The notes under the pieces were generated by a model. That model was not told the origin of the DNA. It did not search any database and saw only the letters and a list, made by a program, of their open reading frames with translations. Below are positions 24,091 through 34,021 of a DNA stretch of 64,000 nucleotides, piece by piece; the first letter of the stretch is position 1, and each line of letters starts with the position of its first letter. The DNA is from Rhexocercosporidium sp. MPI-PUGE-AT-0058 (Eukaryota; Ascomycota; Leotiomycetes; Helotiales): the NCBI GenBank assembly GCA_020746875.1, contig JAGTJL010000015.1, forward strand, positions 1,922,001 to 1,986,000, read 5' to 3'. A program made the position numbers and the translations under genes.

Positions 24091-25499
24091 AACAAAGTGT
24101 TAAAAATATAATTTAAACAATATTTTCGATAATATAACTCAAAAGTAGTAAAGAAACTACTAGTTAATTTAAGGCTTAACTAAAGTAATATCTTTGCGTA
24201 TGGCGCTAAAGCCTACGCAATAATTAAAAACCGACAAGCTCTCCGTAATAAGAGAGGCTTTAAGGTTAACCTTAAGGGGTATATTAAATACTTAATTAGC
24301 TATTACATAATTAATATATATAAGATTTAAATACTTTAGCTAAAGTATATAATACGTACTCGAAACGTTATTTTTAATAAGGTATAGTTCTATAATAAAC
24401 AGGCGGTGGTCGGCTAATTACTATTAATACTCAAATAAGTCGTTAATATACTTATAGAGCCTGAAGTCGCTTAAGACGCCGAGTTAGTCATTAAATATAT
24501 AAAAGACGAATATATATAAGTTAAAAATAATATTAAATTAAACGAACTCTTATTTAATATAATAAAAGTCGACGAAGTTTTTAAAAAGGTAATTCTATAC
24601 GTAATTATAAAGCTCACAACTCTAAAAGAGGCGAGACTGCTTATTTCATAAAAGCACTAAAATAAGTTAGTCTTTTTAAATTCACGAGTTAATACGTTAA
24701 AAGATAATATAAAACTTAATAATAATAATATAAATATTTTAATAATATTAAAAAGCCTAGGCATACTAAGATAAACTCGAAGTTAAACACGACGAAACGA
24801 ACATTTCGAGCTTAAGAGGAGTATTATAAGTAAAAAACAATTACTTTAAATTAAGGGTGTATATAACTTAATATCTTAAGTTATAATTTAAAATAAACTA
24901 TAAAACAGCTAGAGTTAACTACTGCGCTAAATTAAAGTAATTAGTGTAGGCTTAGGAAATGCTTTAGAGTACGAAAACACCTTATTAAAGAAGAATTACG
25001 GCGAGCCTAAAGGAAATTAATAACTTCTTTTAAAAAACACACCGTCGAATATATTATTATAATATCTTTTAAAGAATAATATAACTTAAGAGACTCTTAA
25101 CGAAGTACTTCAAGCATTAAACTAAAGTCAACTACGCCTTATTACTCGAGCTCAATAAAAACGTTAAGTAAAAGAGGTAATATAATTAAATAAACGGTTT
25201 AAGAAAAGGCTAAAAACATACTCTTTTACAATAAAGGAGTTCCTAAACGCCGAATCCATAAATTAAATAAATAAAAATCATACGTATATCGCATCTTTTA
25301 TTACGATATTCTAAAATAATAAGATAACGCGTAAAAACAGAAAAGACTATAAAATTATATATATTATATTTGTAGCTATAGTTATTAGCGAATCGATTAA
25401 AATATAAGTAATTATAAGCTTTAAATTAATATAATTACATTAAGTAAAGCTCCTACGAGCATTAAAGTATTAAAAGGATTTAAAATAGCACTCGTAAGA

Positions 25500-27035
25500 A
25501 AAACACTTTAAGGAAGACGCGCGTAAAGAAATAAAAAATCTCTAGGCTAAGAAGTGCTAGTATGTCGTGCTAAGGGTAAATGCGAAGATAACGCCTATAT
25601 TATTAAAATAAGTGTTTACTTATAAAGTCAACTCAATAGGACAGCTTGTGCATACTAAATCGCGAGTCGTTATTAAGGGTAATTTATAAGAAAATATTAT
25701 AATATTTTCTATATATACTTTTACGCTAATAATAAAGTCTTTTCGCGTCGTAATGACTATAATAGTATAGTTTAATTTAAAGGTTAAATAATACGACGTC
25801 GTAAATGCGTTTATTAATATAAAACGAGACAAACGAAGTATATTTATTTATTATTATTTCCTTAACGGTTTTAAATAACTTAACATAATTGTAGAGATTA
25901 ATAGAGTTTTGTATAACTTCCGCGACTCTCTAGCTTTATAATATGGCGACTTCTTAATTACACTTAAAAGCCTTAGTCTCGTATTACTTATAAAAGAGCC
26001 TTACATTTTTATAAACAATAAGTAAATAATATTTATAGCCTTTTACGTAAACGATATATAAGTATTATATTATAACTCAAACCTCTCTATAATAATTAAA
26101 ATTATTAATAGCTTAAATAACGCCTATAAACTCACTATAATAAGAGATATAAAATAATTCTTAAGAGTATAAATTATACGTAATAAATATGCGAAAATAG
26201 TCACACTTATTTATAACACATATATAAAAAAGATAGCTTAAAAATTTAACTTAATAAATGGCAATTACCCGAGCACTTCTTTATTATATTACGACTTAAT
26301 TAAAAATACCGCTAAAGCAATTATAAACTAAGTCAAAGAGTATTAAGAGAAGGTCGGTTCTGTATTATATTTAACTATTATATTTAAACTAAATATAATT
26401 TTTATAGCTTTATAGTTATTATATTTCTTAATAAACCCGAGTCAAAAGCACTTATAAGTTATAAATTAGACTATATGCTACCTCTTTAAAATACGCTTCT
26501 TAGGCATTATTTATAGTCGTTAAGAAAGCGAGACGTAACTTATAATAGCCTTTAATGTTTTTTTTATAAATAATTTAAAAACTAAGCGTTCTTTATAAGA
26601 GCTTATTATTATTTTATTCAGGGGTACTATATTATAAATAGTAATTAAACAAGACATAGTTATTACTTCGATAACTAAAGCTAAGCTCTTAGGGATAGAG
26701 CGAATTATAAAAATAATTATAATATTACAAAAGCTCTTTACGGAGATACACCTTAATATAAGGAGCTCTTAAAATATCTTTTATAACAATTAATAAACGA
26801 TTAAGCTTATAGTTAAAGAGAATCAGTGCATATTAATTAAGCTTAAATACGTTAATATTTAAAACATATAATTACATTAAGAATATTAAAAAGAAAGTTT
26901 TAAAGTTATATATTTGCCTATAAACAAAATGTATATTAATAGCCTTATTAAAAACCTTTTATAACAGAAGTTTAAGACTTTTATTATATTACTTAATTTA
27001 TAAGACGTTAAAGCGTCGGTAAAGAAGCTTAATTA
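25500..27035 (+). pseudogene. Copia reverse transcriptase and RNase H relic
   Basis: RT: VFTYKVNSIGQLVHTKSRVV, YDVVNAFINIKRDKRSIFI, the YVNDI box at 26044-26055 (YVDD with first Asp changed to Asn) and YKLTIIRDIK. RNase H: VGSVLYLTI, FLINPSQKHL and IRFLGIIYSR, ending near ALL-type sequence at 27030. The order and spacing are those of Ty1/copia. Confidence 0.85.
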
Positions 27036-27039
27036 AAGC

Positions 27040-28322
27040 TTATACTTTACTATAAACACACTTTCTTATTTTCTTTTATATTTTAAAGTACTTTTTAAAT
27101 TAATATAATTACGTAAAATATATTTCTTTTTAAATTATTAAAAGGCAAGAATTCTATTTCGGCCGAAGCTACAATTAAATTAACGTAAATAAGTATAAAA
27201 GGGCCCGTTCTTAAGCTATTTATAAAGTAATAAATCATAATTTTAAAGGGGCATATTCTTAAGCCGCTATTAAGTCGCGAACTAAACTATTAACAAATCC
27301 ACTAGCTTTATTAATAACTCCTTAATGCGGCGGCGGCGGGCGGCCACATTACTAGTAATAACACTAGTATTAACAGTATTAACACTAATACTAACCTAAG
27401 TAAGTAAGAGGATTAGGCGGGGGGCGGAGGCCGGGGCAAGGGCGGCAATAATAATTAAATAATTAAAGTTAAATTCTTTAAAGCTATTTATAAAAATAAA
27501 ATAAATATATTAAGCGTAATAAGAGTATTATAGACCGAAGCTTAAAGGTTTTTTAATTACTACTTAAAGTTAGCTAACTTTAAAATATAAGAATTAAAAC
27601 TAAACTTACGTAAGTATAAAAGATACTACGCTTTTCCTTTATAAAGGCGGCAAAAGCTACCGCGACAATAAGCTTAATAAAAACTAATATAATTATAATT
27701 CTAGTTATAATATTAAAGGCACCGAGCCGAATTAATAATATCTTAATAAATGCTAATAAAAAGATTACCTTTTAAAATAGTTTTAACGTATGCCGAGTAG
27801 GGGACCTTCTTATTAATACCTGCCTTAACACGCCGGCAGGCGGGAGTAGCAGAGGCAGTAAGGGCGGTAAGAGGGGGCGTAAGAGAGGGAGTGCGAGGGC
27901 GACGGCGAAGGGGAAGGCGAAGGGCGGCGGCAGGCTATTATAATTAATTAATATGTTTTAATTCACTTAATCTCTCGATCTTTTAACTTAAATAACGTCG
28001 GAAACTAAACTTAAAAATATAAAAAACAAAAGAAAATATACTTTTTTAACTGCGCGAGTAGCAGTAAGATTAGAGAGGCGGGAGGCACGAGCGGCTAATT
28101 TAGCGGTAAAGACACGACCTATTTTTAAATTTAATATACTTATAAAAGGAAGTTATAAAGGGAGGGAGCTGTTTATATACTCTCGCTTATACGTTAAACA
28201 TATTTACTTTAACTATTAATTATTACTTTTCCTTATTATCTATTGTTTTATTATTATTTATTATATTTATTATGCACTTATTTACTTTACTAAAGCTATG
28301 TATTGTCTTTAACAAGGGGGTA
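27040..28322. other. Copia 3' region with GC islands
   Basis: About 1.3 kb between RNase H and the 3' LTR with no clear protein. Two GC-rich islands (27325-27450 and 27825-27940) stand out from the AT-rich background. They consist of G runs, CGG and GAG units and contain almost no CpA or TpG, the RIP target. Confidence 0.5.
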
Positions 28323-28518
28323 TGTCGTATAAGTTATGATTAATTGGCTAAGCGAGCCTAATTAAGACTACTAAAACCATGGCGCTAGTAAGCTCCCCTA
28401 TTTAAGGAGCTTAAATGCGCCATATATAATAATAGAACAACAATTATATACGCAACTGCGCAGCCTTTAATTGAACTAATATTCACCTCTGTAGAGCCTC
28501 AAGGTATGTTGCACGATA
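28323..28518 (+). repeat. 3' LTR of copia element
   Basis: 196 bp, partner of 21080-21275, followed by TSD ATTCG. Confidence 0.9.
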
Positions 28519-28523
28519 ATTCG

Positions 28524-28994
28524 TTAAAAATATCGGACGTTATTCTTAAAATCCTTATTATTATTATTTTAGTCGTTAATATTAATTATCTTTAAAGAGG
28601 TTATTAAGGTTTGCTAGCGTTTAGTCGGAGTATTATTAGCGTTAATCGTAGTAAAGCTAAGTATTTTACTTTTACGTTTACGGCCGGAGGAACCGCCGGC
28701 TAAGTACTTATTAAAAGACGATATTATTAAAATTAAGAGGTAAGTATAATTTATAGTTTATTATAATTATTATTATTACTTAAGAAAGGTTATAAAGAGG
28801 GAGAAGTATTATATACTTAGTAAGCGCTAGGCCCTTTTTATTAATAGCTTTTATCTTATTTTATTTTCTTTAAAATTTACTTTTAAAATGAATAATAAAA
28901 AATTTGATTCGTTGGCGAATCGCTAATATAGCGTTAGTTAAGGGCTATAATATATTCTTACTTTTAAAATAGAAGTAAATAAGAGGGGAGATAT
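28524..28994 (+). other. Element A, segment before 3' LTR (part 2) with polypurine tract
   Basis: Continues element A after the copia insertion. It ends in a polypurine tract (AAGAGGGGAGA, 28980-28991) directly before the 3' LTR, confirming plus-strand orientation. A CGGCCGGAGGAACCGCCGGC block near 28680-28700 is the only GC-rich part. Confidence 0.6.
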
Positions 28995-29184
28995 TATAAT
29001 AGTCTATGCTCTTAGCGCTGATTACGTAATTATTGCCTTTATAAAGATAATAAAAGAGAAGAGGTAATCTTTTCTCTTTAGTAATTAGCTTTTATATAAA
29101 TTTAAATATTACTAGCGAGTCTATAGCGCTTTTCTAGCTATTCTATTGTGTTATAGTCACCTCAGCGTGCCAGTGATTATTATA
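28995..29184 (+). repeat. 3' LTR of element A
   Basis: 190 bp. Its inner part is RIP-mutated, while its last 30 bp (GTCACCTCAGCGTGCCAGTG) are not, a mirror image of the 5' LTR. Confidence 0.9.
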
Positions 29185-29870
29185 ATAACCCCCTTATTGC
29201 ATCACCATGCCATAATTCGGGGCTATCTGGGTACGCTAGAAATGATCCAGATGTATCAGAGGGTAGAATGTACTTTTTAGATTTTCTTTGCCGTGGATTT
29301 GAAGCGGCTGTTGCCCGGGTTGGGTTCATATATGGCGCAACGGCCGTGTCTAAATCACTGCTAATCATTTGTGCCACCCCTGCAAGGTTCTCAAAGTCTC
29401 TTGAACTGCCCAAATAGTTAATAATATTCTTCAGAATATAATCATATGTGGATTTGTCGACGTTATGTCATCGCAAAGCTTCGCCCACGTCAGGATTCAT
29501 GTCTTACAACTCCAAAAAATATTGCGGGGCGTTCTGTGCGATATTAAAATTATCCTATGCGTTAAAGAGAGGAATCACTCAGTTTGACAATTTCTTTCGA
29601 GTGGTCTTGTCCAACTTGTGCTCAAGTGTTCACGTGGATGCGAAGATCGGATGTTGGTGTATAATGCCAGCTGAAGGATGCGGGGGCAAGCTACTGAAGC
29701 ATAATAGTTTCTAATCCATCTACAAAGTGATTTTAGGCATTCGGAAAATAGCCAAGAGTAAAATCGAAGTACTGCAAGTCGATTTCAATTGGTGTCCATT
29801 GCTGGACCTTGGCCAAAGTCACGACGCATAGCTCCGGGTGAGCTTGCTTAATTTTCAAATCAAGTATTCC
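29180..29870 (-). pseudogene. Host gene relic of unknown function, cut by element A
   Basis: Minus-strand frame from ATG at 29500 to 29180 with one TGA: STYDYILKNIINYLGSS, then FENLAGVAQMISSDLDTAV, and a C-terminal part that runs into the LTR edge at 29184. Further upstream (29860-29700) the same strand has another protein-like piece (TLAKVQQWTPIEIDLQYFD). Balanced codon use suggests a real former host gene. Family not recognised. The stop could be CGA-to-TGA. Confidence 0.45.
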
Positions 29871-29989
29871 CTGCTGTCCATTTCAACCATTAAGTTCATT
29901 TCGTGGCCATATATGCAGCGTATAACGTCGTATGCAGATTTCACAGGAACATCGTGGAATCCCCACACAAGCAGCGTTTCAAAGGATTA

Positions 29990-30540
29990 TTCAGATTTCA
30001 ATTCAAATCAATTTGAATTGATTAATGACTTTTCGACTTGTTTTGAATAATAATCAAATTATTCATGAATATTATTTAATTATTCAAGAACATGTGACTT
30101 AATTTAGACTAAATAACTAAAATACAAATTAAACCGTTTATTTTATATAAAAATGATTATCTTTAATAGTATATCTCTTAACTAACTTTTTAATTATTAA
30201 TATTCTATTTATAAGACTTATTAATTAATATTAAATTAAAAGTATAGCGTTAATTTTAAGAGGTTTCTTATCGCTGCCTCGCTTGAGAAGCAAGAGAGCG
30301 GGATCTATACTAAAAGAGGATAAGTTTGACTAGAACGGGTATAGATCTCATAAATTTAACCTTAATTAAGCGAAATGAATGAAAAGTGTATTAGTCAGCA
30401 CATTATTCAAATTAATTAATTATATTCAAATCAAATCAAATATTAATTGATTCACATAGATTAATCTATAAAATCGCTGATTTGATTTGAATAATAGCCA
30501 TTATTCAAATCAGATCAAATCATTTGACACACTGCACAAA
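29990..30540. repeat. AT-rich palindromic repeat (MITE-like), type 1
   Basis: About 550 bp. Both ends are built of self-complementary ATTCAAAT/ATTTGAAT motifs (left near 29995-30025, right near 30480-30530). The middle has an inverted pair GATCTATAC...GTATAGATC (30300-30350). It stands out from the surrounding balanced DNA. No coding capacity; exact ends and TSD not resolved. Resembles 62735-63370 in design. Confidence 0.45.
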
Positions 30541-30875
30541 AGCACCGAGATGAAGCTAGGCCTCACTAAAACATCTTCATTGCTATAGAATGACTTTAAA
30601 TTGACGCAATTCAGCCCGCCTGTTTGTTTATCGCTGGTGTTTTGAAGTGACATTCTTGCTGCTAACCACGGCTTCAACCGCTCTCGCAGCTCATAGTATT
30701 AACCAAGACCCCATCTGGAAAACCAGAAAGCGAAAATATTTCCATGATGTTAGATCATGATTACGCCATGCTGCTCAAAAGTCTATTTTTTTTTAACATT
30801 CCACTTACTGCTCTAGTCTTACCTCACCCTCTAGGATGGACACTATAACTACTTGCAGTTATCGTCATATTCTAT
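30541..30875. other. Spacer, possible upstream part of dehydrogenase relic
   Basis: Balanced composition and no readable domain. Expected to have held the N-terminal half of the dehydrogenase that follows, but nothing recognisable remains. Confidence 0.3.
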
Positions 30876-31350
30876 GTATGGCGATGTTGCTTATTGGTCT
30901 GTATGCAGAGATACTAAACTGGCGGAGAAGTCTATCAGCAATGGTTTGAGGAGGAAAGATCATTCTTTGCATGGATCCCAGTAGATCGACGGTTTGTGCA
31001 ATTGGATAGCTAGGCTCTCAAAATGTGAAATGTCCGGATCGTGCTCATATCACCCAACTACTTCGCCAAGAACGTTGCAGTCTTCAACGTGAAAGTCCAA
31101 TATCACAACCGAACACGTGCATCTCCCGATATTGAAGCAGAGTACAACGCAATATGGTGCCCAACGCTTGAAATTGCACTAAGCACATCTGATGTTGTGT
31201 CCGTGAGCAATTCACGGAATGCCTCCATAAATGGGTATATCTCGGAGAAGGAGTTCTCGCAGATGAAAGATGGGATATTCTTCATCAACACAGCCAGAGA
31301 GCCTACCGTAGATTAGAAGGCTTTGATGGCCGCTGAGTTAGTTTAGGCTC
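30876..31350 (+). pseudogene. D-isomer-specific 2-hydroxyacid dehydrogenase relic (C-terminal half)
   Basis: The family oxidises 2-hydroxy acids with NAD(P). Readable in three frames: GDVAYWSVCRDTKLAEKSI, then DPSRSTVCAIG*LGSQN where the NAD-binding GxGxxG loop should be (broken by a stop), then VAVFNVKVQYHNRTR and STSDVVSVSNSRNASINGYI. Last comes EFSQMKDGIFFINTARE, which ends as the conserved NTARGxxVDE motif (here NTAREPTVD*). The N-terminal substrate domain and most of the C terminus are missing. At least two frameshifts and two stops. A confident family assignment, and clearly non-functional. Confidence 0.7.
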
Positions 31351-31534
31351 CGTTGGTCAACTCTAAATAGTCCCAGTACCGTCTCCTCGCGGCGGAAGCA
31401 AGTTGATGTCCAGCGAAACGGGCATGAAGCCGATTAAAGACGGTAAATTCGTCTCTTGTCATAATAGGAATTTGGCTGAGTCTCGATCTTTCTCCAGATT
31501 TCCGTCATCGCAGTCTCCATAATGTGAATAACAG
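31351..31534. other. Short spacer
   Basis: No feature seen between the dehydrogenase relic and the 3' end of the DUF7580-like gene. Confidence 0.3.
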
Positions 31535-33613
31535 TCAATCTTGTGCTCCCTCCTGCGAGTCTCTTAGGATTTCAAGAGCCTGCGCAACAGTTGTGACAGT
31601 AGGCTGTTGCTTTCTACCTGGATTGCTACCAGGCTTGGAAATATTGCTGGTAGAATGATCTGGCAAACCCAAATCTGGTCCTAGGTCTCTAGCCTGGGAT
31701 GGTGTTGATGTTCCTTCAGAAAGACTTGGTGCTGGGTAGGAAGATACACCCCTTGTTCCCGTAGCATAAGTATAGAACGGTGAGCTTGCCGAGTAGTATT
31801 TACCCAGTGGCTCTACAACCTTCGAATACATGTCCATTACAAACATATCAATATCCTGGTGTAAATCGTTCGGAGTACGCAGACAGTAAAAAAATCGCGT
31901 CGGACACATCTGGCCCAGCCTCCTCGACCACATCCTCAGCCCACCAAATAGCACTTGCAAGTTTGATCATTTCCCTCATCTCAGGATTCGCCTCAGGTGG
32001 GGGGTTTGTTAATGACTGACTTTCAATTGTGGCCCCAAAGCAGAGTTCAAGTAGGAGAATACCAAGAATTCTAAGACTGGACGAGCGGCTTGCAGGTGTT
32101 GATTCGTGAAGAAGTTGCGACGAAGGACTTTTGACCGCCAAGCTGAGATATGGGTGCTCAAAATCAATCTCAGAATCCCTTTTGTGAATTGTAATGCTTT
32201 CCTTCTCAATTCGGATTAATGAGAGCAATGAACTTGTTGCTAATAGTACGGTAGACGACGCAAGGATCTTCGAGACATTGAATCGTTGGCGTCTTGTTAG
32301 ACCTAGTCTAGGCTTGCCTAGAAGTGTAGGTAGACTTATGAAATTGTCTGCTTTAAAAGATGCAAGCTCTTTTGTTCGGACTTCGTAGTAGTTGCCCGAA
32401 CCGTCTGAGGTAATGCTGAGTGTGCTTGGAAGTGCAACTGCTGAGCACAAAACGGACATTTCAGGCTGGGGAGAGTTCGTCGCTCCGCCGTCAAACGTGA
32501 TGAGACTGATCTCGTGATAAAATTCGGCTGCTTCAAGCGGAGAGAATGGGGCATCTACCCTTACTATCCATGGCATCGACCAGTCCCCCCCCCCCCCCCC
32601 CCCCCCCCAATTATATCAGTGGCAAGTTGCAAGGCGACTTGATGACCACCTTGACAGGCACACTTCAACGCTTTCTGGATTGCCGAGTATATACTCCAGG
32701 CACGAAGTCCTATGAATTTGGAGTTCTTCACTACCCGCTCAAGATCTAATTTTTCTTGTCTTCTCGACGATGTTCTTAATTCGGCTAGTTGATCACCCAA
32801 ACCTAGCAGGTCTCTCATTCGTGTGATGTGGTGCTCCATTGCTTTGAACACTACAGCAATTTCATCATCCTGAAATATCTTCCAATTCATGCTAGTTTCG
32901 TCGGGCTAATGTGAAAACCGTCAGATTTGTTTTTGTGAGCGCGATACTTGAAAGACTTACAACTCCGTCTTTAAAGCCAAGAAGCTTCAATAAATACCTC
33001 ATCTCCGCCGCAAACATTTCTGTGGCATCCACATATAAGCTGATTGATTCTCCTAACCGTGATTTTACACGATTGAAAGCTTGCCAGGAATCAGTATTTC
33101 TCTCGGTAACAAGCTGAAACGGGTCGATGTGCCCGTGAGATATATCGCCGTTCAGCACAAATATTTCCATGGTGTCTTCAAACATGACCTTGTACAGTAG
33201 TACTCGACATTCTTCATGAAGCGACGGTAGTCTGCTCTGATTTTCCACGTACCTCCCATTCTTTCCCATTCTTCTAGGTACTCTTCTACATTGCTGCAAA
33301 AACCAGAGGACAGAAAACTCATGTTTGCTGTGTGGAGTAAGAAGTCACTGTCTGTCAGATCAGGTTCTGGCCTGGTCTCATTCGGATTTCCACCGCAAAA
33401 AGACCCCAGAAGCCTTTGGTAATATTTATAATCAATCTCTGTTTGTGACTTTGATCCCATCTCCAGGCAGAAGTCCCACGAGACCGAATCCTCCAGCGCA
33501 GACGGAGTTGGGAAGGGGGAGCTTGGCGGAGTCATCCATGCTATCTGCAGATATCTCTCGAACTCTTCATCGGTCATACGTCGAAGTACAGTTTGAGCGT
33601 CGTCACTTCTCAC
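31535..33613 (-). pseudogene. DUF7580-like fungal protein gene, frame broken at homopolymers
   Basis: Read on the minus strand. Segments in order: VEEYLEEWERMG; then, one base out of frame, YVENQSRLPSLHEECRVLLY and MFEDTMEIFVLNGDI; an intron at 32906-32960 (GTAAGT...ATTAG) that restores frame; AMEHHITRMRDLLGLG and ALKCACQGGHQVALQLATDI. After a G24 run come WIVRVDAPFSPLEAAEF, ILASSTVLLATSSLL, RILGILLLELCFG and FYCLRTPNDLHQDIDMF, ending at 31535. The LGILLLELCFG helix and the C-terminal TPNDL part are hallmarks of DUF7580 proteins. Function unknown. Frame breaks: near 33245 (GGGA), the G24 run and a T7 run. Either a pseudogene or assembly indels. Confidence 0.6.
32585..32608 (-). repeat. Poly-G run of 24 in coding sequence
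   Basis: C24 on the plus strand, G24 on the coding strand. Read as eight glycines it leads to a stop six codons later. A length of 22 or 25 would connect the upstream frame (ALQLATDII) with the downstream one (DWSMPWIVRVDAPF). Confidence 0.8.
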
Positions 33614-34021
33614 GCCTCTAGGCGTCGTATGTTTGCATTCGCAGTGTCGGCGATACTATCTTCATCTTTGGCATTGATGAGTTTGGGAAGAGTGTAGATA
33701 GCTAGCTGCCGCAAATTCTGAGCCAAATGTCGTTGGAGTGCGTGAACATCTCCGGAAAAGCTGCAACCTAGTATGCAGTCTTCTGCCCTCGTGGACTTTC
33801 TTTCGCATAATGATACCGGAGAATCAAGCTGATTCTCTCCATTAAACAGTTTTGAGTGGTGTCTCTAGATGCGAGGTAAAGGAATCCCGGGAGGCGTAAA
33901 CTTCGTTGCAAAAATTGCAAAACCACTCTCTGCGATGCACTTTTAACTCGTGTATGCTCCATTCCGAAAATCGTTCGTAGAGTGTGGTTGCGGAAGGGCA
34001 ATCTGCAAAGGTACAGGTATA

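Larger units (their letters stand above)
21080..28518 (+). mobile_element. Ty1/copia retrotransposon nested in element A
   Basis: 7,439 bp, LTRs of 196 bp at 21080-21275 and 28323-28518, TSD ATTCG at 21075-21079 and 28519-28523. LTR ends are TGTCGTGCA and TGCACGATA, a near-perfect inverted pair (CGACA became CGATA). Plus-strand order gag, protease, integrase, RT, RNase H is diagnostic of copia. Heavily RIP-mutated. Confidence 0.92.
5749..29184 (+). mobile_element. Element A: Ty3/gypsy chromovirus, RIP-degraded, carrying three nested insertions
   Basis: Bounded by 190-bp LTRs at 5749-5938 and 28995-29184. Coding order on the plus strand is gag, protease and reverse transcriptase, then integrase and chromodomain, the order of Ty3/gypsy chromoviruses. 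It is interrupted by pogo1 (about 8369-18549, itself carrying gypsy D) and by a copia element (21080-28518). Without inserts A is about 5.8 kb. It lacks the second half of RT and most of RNase H, so it is internally deleted. The bases flanking the two LTRs (CTCAG left, ATAAC right) do not form a TSD. Confidence 0.85.
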
